DNA of 64,000 nucleotides from Woeseiaceae bacterium (GTDB taxonomy: Bacteria > Pseudomonadota > Gammaproteobacteria > Steroidobacterales > Woeseiaceae): NCBI GenBank assembly GCA_028279985.1, contig JANQMR010000011.1:62001-126000 (forward strand), written 5' to 3'. Shown piece after piece: positions 17,794 through 26,421 of this stretch. The translations under genes and the position numbers were made by a program. Positions within the stretch are counted from its first letter, which is position 1, and each line of letters begins with the position of its first letter. The notes beneath the pieces are model-generated. The model saw only the letters and a program-made list of their open reading frames with translations, ran no database searches and had not been told where the DNA came from.

Positions 17794-18216
17794 TTATTGA
17801 CGCTTCCATGGATCCAGAACTTCGACACCGGTCGGCGTAAAATCATCAACGTTCCGAGTGGCTAGGGTCATGCCGTGCACCAGCGCCGTTGCGGCGATCA
17901 ATGCATCGCGATCGGCACACCGATCAGGTACGTGCAAGCTCGCACACCGTCTGGCGACCGCCGTATCGACCGGCAATATCCGATCGGAAAACGCCCGCAA
18001 AACGTAGCCGTCGAGCCAGGTTCGCAGTACGGCGGCCTGTGCCGCATCGCGCCGCTCTAGTAGCAGGATGCCCGTTTCGATCTCGAGTACGGATATCACG
18101 GAAAGAAACAGCGACGACGTGGACTGGGACTCCGCCCAGGCGACTACGTTGGCGTCGGCTATCTGCGCCTTCCTGAGTTCAGAGACGACATTGGTGTCCA
18201 ACAGGAACATGGACAT
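17794..18216 (-). CDS. vapC: PIN-domain toxin (VapC, Phd-associated type)
   Basis: 140 residues. MSMFLLDTNVVSELRK carries the first catalytic Asp (D7); the Glu of SVLEIETGILLLERR, DRDALIAATALVHGMTLATRN and DDF supply the rest of the acidic pocket. This subtype is typically paired with Phd/YefM antitoxins, as here, the antitoxin ending 8 bases upstream. It is complete and looks functional as an RNase toxin. Confidence 0.88.
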   Translation of the reverse strand: MSMFLLDTNVVSELRKAQIADANVVAWAESQSTSSLFLSVISVLEIETGILLLERRDAAQAAVLRTWLDGYVLRAFSDRILPVDTAVARRCASLHVPDRCADRDALIAATALVHGMTLATRNVDDFTPTGVEVLDPWKRQ

Positions 18217-18224
18217 AACCCACG

Positions 18225-18482
18225 CTAGCTGAAATCCGCGGGCCGGTACAGGCGATCCCCGGCCCGAGCCGGCTCGAATTCGATCTCTGCCACTTCGGGC
18301 ATCGCCAACATCTCAACAATACTCATTGGCTCTTGAGTGATGGCTTGGTAGTCCTCGACGCTCAGCAGGACATGGGAGACTCGGCCGCGATCCGTTACAA
18401 ACACCGGCCCCTTTTGGGTCGCTCGCTTGGCCTTGCTGACGTCCTGATTGAACTCCCTGCTGGTTAAGGTTTTGATCGCCAT
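18225..18482 (-). CDS. Phd/YefM-family antitoxin
   Basis: 85 residues from ATG 18480-18482 (MAIKTLTSREFNQDVSKAKR), the canonical Phd start; the frame extends upstream to 18572 without family likeness. GPVFVTDRGRVSHVLLSVEDYQAI is the Phd core, and the acidic tail (EVAEIEFEPARAGDRLYRPADFS) should wrap the toxin. It represses its own operon, probably through the palindrome at 18515-18530. Confidence 0.87.
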   Translation of the reverse strand: MAIKTLTSREFNQDVSKAKRATQKGPVFVTDRGRVSHVLLSVEDYQAITQEPMSIVEMLAMPEVAEIEFEPARAGDRLYRPADFS

Positions 18483-18514
18483 TTCGTCCACCGTGCATTG
18501 CGCAATCGCGTGAA

Positions 18515-18530
18515 GTAGGTACGTTACTAC
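18515..18530 (-). promoter_or_regulatory. Candidate Phd operator palindrome
   Basis: GTAGGTACGTTACTAC is an imperfect 16-base palindrome 32 bases upstream of the antitoxin start. Phd proteins bind such GTAC-centred palindromes. Confidence 0.45.
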
Positions 18531-18669
18531 ATTCCTTGCGGTGTGGCAATTTGTTGATCGTACGTTGAGCATTCCTGGCAGTCTGTGTTCGCTTGATCAA
18601 ACGCTCAGGATGCCGACGGGCGGCTCGCTCTTGGAAGCCCCAAATCTGTATCTTTGCTGCAGAAAGGCA

Positions 18670-18807
18670 CGCTGCCTTCTTCGATCAGCTTGTCGGTGAT
18701 GGTCGGGATCGTCGCTGTGGACACACTGATGCCGTGCGGCTCCTGGACATTGCCTGGCCCGATTGGATCGCTTTCAGAGCCGCTTCAAAATCGAATTTCT
18801 CGCTCAT
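18670..18807 (-). pseudogene. IS256-family transposase remnant
   Basis: From ATG 18805-18807 the frame reads MSEKFDFEAALKAIQSGQA, which matches the stereotyped N-terminus of IS256-family transposases (K-FDFEAALKALQ-GQ). In a shifted frame a little further on, GISVSTATIPTITDKLIEE resembles the conserved internal 'YG--VS---IS-ITDK' block about 130 residues later in intact enzymes. So the gene has a large internal deletion and is dead. No terminal inverted repeats could be identified. The rest of 18573-18878 shows no other feature. Confidence 0.5.
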
Positions 18808-18878
18808 TCGTCAATCCCCTTTCCTCTAGATTGGAGGATTGACACCGAACTTCTAACACTCCCCGGCAGCTTTCTGCT

Positions 18879-20843
18879 TCAGTGAACGGTCGCTGTTTCT
18901 TTCTCGTCCGCCTCGGCGGCAAGCATCTCGTCAAGCAGCGTCTCCAGGTTGCGGCCCATATCGACCTCGCCGGTGCCGGCGCGGAGAGTACCGTCTCGAT
19001 TCAGCAGCATGTATTGTGGGTAACCGTTGTACCCATATTTTCGTTCGACCGCCTCTCGTTGACTTTCGCCGTCAAGTGTCGTCCAAGTCAAACCAAGCTC
19101 CTCTTCAACTCGGCGCACCATGCTGCGGCGCGTTGTGCCATCGTACACAATAGACACGACTTCGAAACCGTCTTCTTTGAATCGTTCGTAGGCTTCGTGA
19201 ATTCGCGGCATCGCACGGATACACGACGAACAGGTCGTTGTCCAATGATCAACTAAAACAATCTTTCCACTGAAGTCTTTCGCAACGTCGATCTCTTCGC
19301 CGTACAGCGTTTGAGCGACGAACTCGAAGGGCGTGGTGCGTAGCTCTACCAAACGATACGCCGCTTCGGCCAGTTGCCAAAGGCTCTCATTTTTCCGAGA
19401 CAGCATTGGCTTGAAAAACGCGAGTAGCTCATCGTCATCAAGACCGAAATCCCGATGCTGGCTCAGTATTATCGATGACGGCATTATCGCGCTGTGGGCA
19501 GCATCATGATTTGTAAATAGAGCGTTTATGTCGTCCAGCAGTTGCTGAACTGTCTCCTTGTCTTGTTTGGTCAACCACGCAGCCCTGGCACGCCACAACT
19601 GAGACCAAACCTCGGCACCTCTGATACGCCCTCGTTCCTCTTCTGTTATGTTCTTGTCGGCCCACAACTCAGAGCGCAGTTTCGCATAAAGTCGGTTCCA
19701 CTCCGCCCGCGCCGTCTCGTCCGAATCCGTCACCACCTTTCCTCGCGCCAGTTCCCATATCGCATCGACGAAGTGTTCAGCGTACGTTGTGGAATTCCAC
19801 TGAGTCTTAACTATCCACTCAAGCTGTTGCTTCCTATCCGGGTACTCATACCACAATCGTCTGGCGCCGATTTCATGGTTTTTTCGAGTATTGACTACCA
19901 TGTCATGATAGAAAATCACCCATTCCTCCAAGGTAACAGGCTGATTGAGCGGAAACTCGGGCAGCGCCGCCCACGCCAACACAGATTCGTCCGTCGTAGA
20001 GGGCAGTCGGTACTCAACGAAATCTGATGTCGCTGTTATTTCTTCAGCGACCTTTTGTGCAAATTCATTGCCAGTTTCGCCAACCGCAGAAAGATAAGCG
20101 GATAGCGACTCGTCGGTATCAAGGCCAAGGACCTCTCGGTTCGTATGTATCACAAGCTCAATCAGCGTACGTACCCTGACAAAAAAACCACTGGTGTCAT
20201 GCACGTCGAGCAGCTTAGGAAATCTTCGGAAAAACTCAAGTGAATCACCGACAACAGAGGATGCTTCCACAGCTTCTCCCCGAGCCATACTCTCACTGAT
20301 GCGCAGTAACTCCTGCTCGAGCTCGCCAAACCATAGAATGCAACGATCCCGCTCAGTGGTCTCCGGCGCATTCCAAAACTCGTCTCTCATCGCCTCGTAT
20401 TTTCTCCGCCACTCGGAGAGCAAATCTGTGTTCACCGGCGCAGCATTTGGCGTTAGCTTCGTCTCGTTTTCTGACCATGTAACGATATCGCCTGCATAGT
20501 AGGGCGGCATGTGAACGGTGAGTAGCAGCCATTTGTATCGGCGAGGATCATCCGGATATCGACTCCAAAACTCCAAGCCCAACTCTCGCCGACGAATATT
20601 GGAAGTCTCTACCTGACGCATGAAGTACGCCAGTGAGGACTCGCCCGGGATTCTATCTGGCGCTACCCCACTGGAAGTCAGCGTTTTCCAAGCATCGTCC
20701 GCGGCGGAAGTCGTCGCACCGGCAATCTCGGCCGTTTTAGACGTCGAATTCCCGGGCTCTTGATCACAGCCTGCCAGCGCAACAACTGCAACAATCGCGG
20801 CTAGGGCACTATTGAGTAGTCCTTGATTGCTCGAATCGCTCAT
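18879..20843 (-). CDS. Lipoprotein with C-terminal TlpA-like thioredoxin domain
   Basis: 654 residues. Lipobox VALAGCD near residue 26 marks an outer or inner membrane lipoprotein. Residues about 50-500 are an all-helical region I cannot assign. The C-terminus (about 505-640) is a TlpA/AhpC-type thioredoxin fold with the active site CSSC at 538-541 (WTTTCSSCIRAMP) and the cis-Pro loop YNGYPQYMLL. It probably reduces or isomerises disulfides in the periplasm. It lies 70 bases downstream of the STN-TonB receptor on the same strand, so it likely serves the imported ligand or the receptor itself. Confidence 0.8.
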   Translation of the reverse strand: MSDSSNQGLLNSALAAIVAVVALAGCDQEPGNSTSKTAEIAGATTSAADDAWKTLTSSGVAPDRIPGESSLAYFMRQVETSNIRRRELGLEFWSRYPDDPRRYKWLLLTVHMPPYYAGDIVTWSENETKLTPNAAPVNTDLLSEWRRKYEAMRDEFWNAPETTERDRCILWFGELEQELLRISESMARGEAVEASSVVGDSLEFFRRFPKLLDVHDTSGFFVRVRTLIELVIHTNREVLGLDTDESLSAYLSAVGETGNEFAQKVAEEITATSDFVEYRLPSTTDESVLAWAALPEFPLNQPVTLEEWVIFYHDMVVNTRKNHEIGARRLWYEYPDRKQQLEWIVKTQWNSTTYAEHFVDAIWELARGKVVTDSDETARAEWNRLYAKLRSELWADKNITEEERGRIRGAEVWSQLWRARAAWLTKQDKETVQQLLDDINALFTNHDAAHSAIMPSSIILSQHRDFGLDDDELLAFFKPMLSRKNESLWQLAEAAYRLVELRTTPFEFVAQTLYGEEIDVAKDFSGKIVLVDHWTTTCSSCIRAMPRIHEAYERFKEDGFEVVSIVYDGTTRRSMVRRVEEELGLTWTTLDGESQREAVERKYGYNGYPQYMLLNRDGTLRAGTGEVDMGRNLETLLDEMLAAEADEKETATVH

Positions 20844-20913
20844 GTGGAAGACTCACTGGAACCAAACGGATACTGATTGCAACCCACTAACTTCTCTACC
20901 TGCCTCCCTTGGC

Positions 20914-23900
20914 CTAAAAGCGGATTGTTGCGCCGACTGTATAGCGACGCATTCTCGGATCTCCATAGGGGCTGAATCCGCTTTCTACGAAGATAGGGCT
21001 CTGTGTCACCACGATCGGTGGCGCCCGGTCGAATACATTCTGTATTCCAAGCGAAAGCTCTATTTTTTTGAAGATACTGTCGGCCGATAACCGTTCAGAT
21101 TCAGCAAACCGATACACGGCGATAATGTCATGATACGTCTGACTCGGAATTGTCGATGCACCCTGCACCAGAGATTTCCGGGCCGCCACAGCCTCGCTAT
21201 CAAATCGACCAGCTACGTTGTAGCCGTCGTAATACTGAGCGTTCCAACCTATCTTCCATGGGCCCTTACTCCAATCTACTCCTAAGTTTCCACGCCACTC
21301 CAGCGGACCATCGGCCAGCCCAACGATGTCTTTTTCCGGTAACTCCGGGGACACCTGCTGATAGAAAGACCTTGTCCAGGTACCGACGGCATAGGCATTA
21401 AACTCACCCCATCGATCGGTGGCTATGCGGTAGTTTATTTGGAAATCGTAGGCCTCAAGCGATGTATGGGCCAGATTTACACTTGTCGTATCTAACCGGG
21501 TTACACGCCCACCGGTGTAGCCCAGCGCCGCATCGGCATCGGACAGAGGCTCGCGATCAACTCTGTTCGCAAACAGGCCATCTTCGTTGGCGAGTACGAA
21601 CGCCGCGCTGACCGTTCCTATCTCGTTCACCTTGTCGATCCGAACGAAATCGACAGACAACCGCAGCCCGCGGAAACTCTCCGGTGCGTAGATTATTCCG
21701 GCGGACCAGCTCTCCGAGTTCTCTGGCAAAACGTCCGACCGCCCGCCGTATACAAACTCAAAGCTGCCTTCTCCTCCAATAAAGGGACCGGTTAAGCCGC
21801 CGCGTTTCGGGTCCGGGTAAAGCGGTCCGTGTTGCCACAGAGTGGTCGTCGAACTAATGCAAGTGAAGCACGGTGGAAGGTATCCGGTACCCGCGCTGGC
21901 ACGAATAGTAAGGCTCTTTTTCGGCATGTATCGAAAACCCAGAGTCGATTCGGTCGACCTGAAATCGGTGCTCACGTACTGTACGTTGGGAAAATCGTTC
22001 TTTGACGAATAGTACAAGGCGGAGAATGAATCGTTTGGCGGAGCAGAGGTCTTGTAGCGATCACTTCGTACCGACGCCTGTATGTCAAGCGAGTGAACGT
22101 AGCTCAATGCGCTTGCTTCGGAAATAAGTGGGATTGTCGCTTCCGCATACGCCGTATCGACCCGGTTCGACAGCGCCCGGTGCAGACTATACAAAGGCGT
22201 TCGATCAAACGTGCTAAGCTCGGTAACAAACGAGTCCTTTGTTTCGCTTTCGTTGCGTGCCAAACTCATCGAGATATTGAGAGGCCCGGCCGGGAGCGTT
22301 GCAACAGGACCCGCCAGACGGAACGACAAGTCTTTGGTAGTTGAGTCTGCAGGACCTATTTGTTTATGCCCCAGCGGCATTTCGTACGGTCCAAAGTCAA
22401 GAGGGTGTGTGTTGCTCTCTTGCAGCGCGTCAAGAACAGGGCGTCCGTCTCCGGAAGGCAACCCGGTTCTCAGACTGTTTCGCCCGGAGAAGTCGATCCG
22501 AGCGCCGTCCGAAACACTCTGTAGCCGCGACCGGCCCCACGTATAATCCAGGACAGCCGCCCAGTTTCCCGGCAATCTTGTTATGACGCCCCCGCTTACT
22601 CTCAGATTCTCGGACTTGCTGGAAGTGGCGCTCGTTAGCTGTGGCGTCGGTATCGCTACGAATACAGGCTGCTGAAACGGATTGGTCGGCGCGTTTGCGT
22701 CGAGAAAAACTGAGGACACTAGTATCAGACCACTGACTCGGTGCTTCTCGTTCTTTGCGTAGTGTGACTCGAGAAACAGCTCTACCGCGTCATTCAGAGA
22801 GCTATGTACATTCAATGAGATTGACTCCGAGATGGGCCCATCCCACAAGCTGCTCTTGAGTCCGTTAAGGTCGTTCGGAACATCGAGGTTATACTGACCC
22901 GCATTTGCAACTAGCGCCGTACCACTATCGCTCGCAACGCCGCCGTATCCAGGCGGTACATGTGTAAAAGTGCTATTCAGGCTAAGCCCGCCGTACTCCG
23001 GGTCCAGCACGAGCTCACCCGCCAAGCTCTTGATGTTCGTCGTAACACCAATAGGCGGCAGGAAACTTTGTGAGAACGCCTCTGCGTTGTTTAGTGCCGC
23101 CAGAGCACGAGCTCGTTCGGCGAAATGCCGGTCGCCCTGGAGCAATGGATCTCCAGCATCCGCAATACTCGCCGACACGAGAACGTCGGTTGTGCCGCGA
23201 AAAAGACTGAAACCGACATTACCCTCGATCGACCGCGTCATGGCGCCGCCGTCGACGACATCGGAATACCTCGCGATGAGTTCGCCGCCAGTGTAGTTCC
23301 GCTTCAGAACAATATTGATGACGCCGCCATTTGCGCTGGCGCCGTAGATTCCACCCGCCGTTGTGGGCAGCACTTCGATCCTCTCGATAGACCCAATCGG
23401 AATGGAGTTGATGTCCGGTTGCAGAATTGTTCCGCAACAGCTTATGCCGGCCATCCGACGACCGTTGACCAGAATCAGCGTTTGGTTACTACCCAGCCCT
23501 CGCAAATTTATGTTTGTCCCGTGCAACTCGGCATCAGAATCTCCAAACTGCCGCACGGTGTTAGGTGACGCCGATGCATTCATCGGGAGTCTCGATTGCA
23601 AGAAGTTCTCGAGATTCACCGCCTGCGAGTTTTCTAACTCGTGCGAGCCAAATACTACATACGGTTGGATGTCGTCTACGCTGCGGCGAATGTCCACATT
23701 CGTAGATCTCCCTGTAACGATGATCTCGGGCATTCCTCGTTCGGAGCGCGGTTCACCGTCAGTTTCATCCGCAGCCGAATCCTCATTCGCTTCCTGATTC
23801 TCGCTCGCCGGCGTCGGGATCGTGTTCTGCGTCATCAGCGCCGGCATCGGTTGGGAGTTTTTTGAGTCACTGTCACCCCGCTCCTCGTCGAACGTCGCAC

Positions 23901-24180
23901 TGACGCTCACAGTCCGATCATTGATGAAAGCGTACTCCAGCCCATTAGCGGACAGCAGCACGTCTAGCGCCTCGGTCGGCTCGTCGAAGGTTCCCTGCAC
24001 CGCCTCGGTCTCGACGCCCTCGGCATCGGCCGCGTAAATCACGACCTGCAAGCCCGACTGCTCGGCAAACTGGTTCAAGGCATCGCCTACGGGTTGCGAC
24101 GGGATGTCGAACTCGACGTCGGCGAGGACGGAGCTGCTCAGCAGCACGGCAAGGATCGAAGATGGAGCAATGGCACGCAT
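20914..24180 (-). CDS. TonB-dependent receptor with N-terminal STN signalling domain
   Basis: 1088 residues: signal peptide, STN domain at about 22-95 (FDIPSQPVGDALNQFAEQSGLQVV ... LDVLLSANGLEYAFI), a low-complexity linker, TonB-box-like MPEIIVTGR (about 150), plug (VNLENFLQSRLP ... GSNQTLILVNGRRMAG ... GGVINIVLKRNYTGG), then a large barrel ending in RRYTVGATIRF. The STN domain contacts FecR across the periplasm, and the divergent sigma/FecR genes complete the circuit. NQTLILVNGRRMAG and the large size match receptors for peptides, carbohydrates or other organics more than siderophore receptors. Confidence 0.9.
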   Translation of the reverse strand: MRAIAPSSILAVLLSSSVLADVEFDIPSQPVGDALNQFAEQSGLQVVIYAADAEGVETEAVQGTFDEPTEALDVLLSANGLEYAFINDRTVSVSATFDEERGDSDSKNSQPMPALMTQNTIPTPASENQEANEDSAADETDGEPRSERGMPEIIVTGRSTNVDIRRSVDDIQPYVVFGSHELENSQAVNLENFLQSRLPMNASASPNTVRQFGDSDAELHGTNINLRGLGSNQTLILVNGRRMAGISCCGTILQPDINSIPIGSIERIEVLPTTAGGIYGASANGGVINIVLKRNYTGGELIARYSDVVDGGAMTRSIEGNVGFSLFRGTTDVLVSASIADAGDPLLQGDRHFAERARALAALNNAEAFSQSFLPPIGVTTNIKSLAGELVLDPEYGGLSLNSTFTHVPPGYGGVASDSGTALVANAGQYNLDVPNDLNGLKSSLWDGPISESISLNVHSSLNDAVELFLESHYAKNEKHRVSGLILVSSVFLDANAPTNPFQQPVFVAIPTPQLTSATSSKSENLRVSGGVITRLPGNWAAVLDYTWGRSRLQSVSDGARIDFSGRNSLRTGLPSGDGRPVLDALQESNTHPLDFGPYEMPLGHKQIGPADSTTKDLSFRLAGPVATLPAGPLNISMSLARNESETKDSFVTELSTFDRTPLYSLHRALSNRVDTAYAEATIPLISEASALSYVHSLDIQASVRSDRYKTSAPPNDSFSALYYSSKNDFPNVQYVSTDFRSTESTLGFRYMPKKSLTIRASAGTGYLPPCFTCISSTTTLWQHGPLYPDPKRGGLTGPFIGGEGSFEFVYGGRSDVLPENSESWSAGIIYAPESFRGLRLSVDFVRIDKVNEIGTVSAAFVLANEDGLFANRVDREPLSDADAALGYTGGRVTRLDTTSVNLAHTSLEAYDFQINYRIATDRWGEFNAYAVGTWTRSFYQQVSPELPEKDIVGLADGPLEWRGNLGVDWSKGPWKIGWNAQYYDGYNVAGRFDSEAVAARKSLVQGASTIPSQTYHDIIAVYRFAESERLSADSIFKKIELSLGIQNVFDRAPPIVVTQSPIFVESGFSPYGDPRMRRYTVGATIRF

Positions 24181-24245
24181 GGGTTTCTCCCCGTAAACTT
24201 AGCGCAAAGTGCTGATTGTTTGGGGGTAAGAGGTCCGCCAGCCTT

Positions 24246-24313
24246 AAGTGGGGTACACAAGACCGTAATAGAACCGGCCTTTTGCCAATGTTCGTCAGAG
24301 CCATACCCCACTT
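24246..24313. promoter_or_regulatory. Inverted repeat in the receptor/sigma divergent region
   Basis: AAGTGGGGTA (24246-24255) and its exact inverse TACCCCACTT (24304-24313) are separated by 48 bases in the 201-base intergenic region between the receptor and the ECF sigma gene. Each arm points toward one gene. They could be recognition elements of the ECF sigma factor or of a repressor. Confidence 0.45.
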
Positions 24314-24381
24314 TGACCGGCTGACACTCTTAGGTTGATGGAGCCCTGTCCCCTGAAGCTGCGGAAAACCGCGATCAACGC

Positions 24382-24909
24382 GTGAAAAAGGCCAATCGAC
24401 AATTCGTCAACCGGATCTTCGATCAATACCACGAGGAGCTGCATCGCTACCTAGTGAGCCGCCTGCGCGGCCGGCCAATTGAAGCCGCCGACGTCGCCCA
24501 GGAGACCTACTTGCGGCTCTTGCGCATGAATCACGTCGATGCCGTGCAGCACCCACACGCCTATGTGTACCGGGTGGCAGTCAATGTATTGCGCGAATTG
24601 GGCTTGAAGGAAAAAGCGCAGGCCGAGCTCCCGGAACGCCTGGCCGATCCCGCCATGCAACGCGACGTCATCGACACGCCCGACGATCTCATCGAACGGC
24701 GACAGCACATCAAGGCGCTTGAGCGCGCTATTCGCCGGCTGCCGGCGAAAACCCAGGCCGTTCTGGTTTTAAGGAAACGCGACGGCCTGTCGCGCCAGGA
24801 GATCGCCGACAAGCTCGATATCTCGGAACACACCGTCAAGAAGCATTTGCTCAAAGCCGTGGCCTGGTGTCGTGAGTACGGCATTCTCGATAAAGGACAA
24901 TCGTCATGA
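24382..24909 (+). CDS. ECF sigma factor, FecI family
   Basis: 175 residues from a GTG start (KKANRQFVNRIFDQYHEELHRYL). Region 2 is at about 10-75 with the -10-binding segment DVAQETYLRLLR. Region 4 is at about 108-165 with the helix-turn-helix LSRQEIADKLDISEHTVKKHL. It should direct transcription of the divergent receptor when the receptor signals through FecR. The stop lies 4 bases after the FecR start, so the two genes overlap and are coupled. Confidence 0.9.
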   Translation: MKKANRQFVNRIFDQYHEELHRYLVSRLRGRPIEAADVAQETYLRLLRMNHVDAVQHPHAYVYRVAVNVLRELGLKEKAQAELPERLADPAMQRDVIDTPDDLIERRQHIKALERAIRRLPAKTQAVLVLRKRDGLSRQEIADKLDISEHTVKKHLLKAVAWCREYGILDKGQSS

Positions 24910-25943
24910 CGGGCAGTTACGACAACGCCCGGCAGGCGATTCAGGCGGAAGCCGCAGACTGGGTGCTCACACTCGAGGATGGTGCTTTGGATTGGGTCAC
25001 GCGTGAGCGATTGCTTGCGTGGCTCAAAGCTTCGCCCGCGCATATTGATGAGTTCCTGTTGGCGAGCGCCGTGTGGCGAGAACTCGACGGGATCGATGCC
25101 GATGAGCAGGTTGTCGTTGACCAGTTGTTGGTGGAAGCCGGGGACAATGTAGTGACCTTGAGTAAGCCGGCGTCGCCAGAACCGGCCTTATCCGGTCAGC
25201 GGCGGCGGTGGCTGCATGCGACCTGGGTCTCGGGGCTGGCGGCGACAATGGCGATCGTTGCATTCGTTTTTTTCAGCGGCCGGCACGATGGCCCCATACA
25301 CTACGAGACCGGCACCGGGCAGCAGACTTTGTTTACGCTCTCCGACGGATCGATTGTGCATCTCAACACGCAATCGGCCCTGGAAGTCGAGATGACCGCT
25401 TCGTCACGGGAGCTGGCCTTGTTGTCGGGTGAAGCCATGTTCGAGGTCGTCAAGGATCCCGCCCGACCGTTCCGCGTTACCGCCGGCGGCGTGATCGTGG
25501 AAGCCGTCGGCACGGCCTTTAATGTGTACCGGCACGACGGTCAGGTGCAAGTCACGGTCGTTGAAGGGGAAGTCAGCGTGGCACAAGCAGCCACTGTGCC
25601 AGTGATCACGTCGCCAACGGGGCCGGTTCGCCTGTCGGCGGGTCAGGAGGCGATCTCGAATGCGTCCGGAGAGATCGCGCAGGTCGAAGCGCCCGACCTC
25701 GAAAAGCGCACGGCTTGGCGCGAGCAACGCCTGGTGTTTCGTGAGGATTCTTTGAGCGATGTCGCGGCAGAGTTCAATCGCTACAACGCGCTGCAGATCG
25801 TCGTTGAGGACGCAGCGACGCGGCGGATTACGGCGACCTTCGATGCGCACGATCCGCAGTCGTTTATTGCGTTTCTGGAAAGGGACACGGGATTGTCGGT
25901 TAGGCGCTACGGCAAGACCGTCGAAGTCGGAGTGGTTGAGTAG
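24906..25943 (+). CDS. FecR-type transmembrane anti-sigma regulator
   Basis: 345 residues. An N-terminal DUF4880 segment (AADWVLTLEDGALDWVTRERLLAWLKASPAHIDEF, about 16-50) is the sigma-binding part. One transmembrane helix is at about 104-124, the periplasmic FecR domain at about 130-235 (GSIVHLNTQSALEVE ... GTAFNVY), and a C-terminal DUF4974/secretin-like domain at about 265-340 that meets the receptor's STN domain. It overlaps fecI by 4 bases. It transmits receptor occupancy to the sigma factor. Confidence 0.9.
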   Translation: MTGSYDNARQAIQAEAADWVLTLEDGALDWVTRERLLAWLKASPAHIDEFLLASAVWRELDGIDADEQVVVDQLLVEAGDNVVTLSKPASPEPALSGQRRRWLHATWVSGLAATMAIVAFVFFSGRHDGPIHYETGTGQQTLFTLSDGSIVHLNTQSALEVEMTASSRELALLSGEAMFEVVKDPARPFRVTAGGVIVEAVGTAFNVYRHDGQVQVTVVEGEVSVAQAATVPVITSPTGPVRLSAGQEAISNASGEIAQVEAPDLEKRTAWREQRLVFREDSLSDVAAEFNRYNALQIVVEDAATRRITATFDAHDPQSFIAFLERDTGLSVRRYGKTVEVGVVE

Positions 25944-26055
25944 CTGATTCAGCTAAGCTTCGTGCGCAAGCAATCATCCTTCTCCGGTAGGCAGGGCTGA
26001 TCGGAATACCACAAGAAGCGGTCTCAAAAAGCGGGTTAGCTTTGAAGTGGCAACC

Positions 26056-26112
26056 GTGGGAGCGCCATCTTGGCGCGATTGAGACTGAATCGCGGCGGGA
26101 CGCCGCTCCCAT
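26056..26112. repeat. REP-type inverted pair (BIME-like)
   Basis: GTGGGAGCGCCATCTTGGCGC at 26056 and, inverted, ATGGGAGCGGCGTCCCGCCGC ending at 26112 enclose a short GATTGAGACTGAATC palindromic centre. Each unit forms its own hairpin. The same family occurs at 14164-14254. No RAYT transposase is in the window. Confidence 0.7.
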
Positions 26113-26117
26113 CAAGG

Positions 26118-26348
26118 CTAATACAACAGGTCTCGACTGGCGGGTTTTTGCCAACCCGACGCAATACCCTCTTCCATGTGCCTGATCGCCCGGCGCTTCG
26201 CCGCCGTATACCGCCGTTCGTCACCCACCAGCATCTCGATCCGCTCCGCAACCAGCCGGCTCAACGACATGCCGCGCTTCGCGGCCAACACCTTGGCCTC
26301 GTGTGCCAGCTTCGAGTCGATCGAGATTGTTACCTTCGTTTTAGCCAT
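26118..26348 (-). CDS. Small DNA-binding antitoxin-like protein (DUF6364 type), orphan
   Basis: 76 residues: MAKTKVTISIDSKLAHEAKVLAAKRGMSLSRLVAERIEML is an RHH start as in DUF6364/ParD-like antitoxins, with a basic tail. A PIN toxin normally follows immediately, but here a REP pair begins 6 bases after the stop and no toxin frame is present. Probably the survivor of a lost TA pair, or a free regulator. Confidence 0.65.
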   Translation of the reverse strand: MAKTKVTISIDSKLAHEAKVLAAKRGMSLSRLVAERIEMLVGDERRYTAAKRRAIRHMEEGIASGWQKPASRDLLY

Positions 26349-26421
26349 GACTTACTTTTCACAGAAACTGTGCAGCACAGTCTACGTGCCTGTTTTATCG
26401 ACCTCAATTCGCTAGGTGACC

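Noticed and set aside
18573..18878. Complete insertion sequence
   Set aside because: Only the first codons and a shifted internal piece of an IS256 transposase remain; no inverted repeats or target duplication found.
24241..24320. Intrinsic terminator in the receptor/sigma intergenic region
   Set aside because: The inverted arms are 48 bases apart with no T run; better read as paired binding sites.
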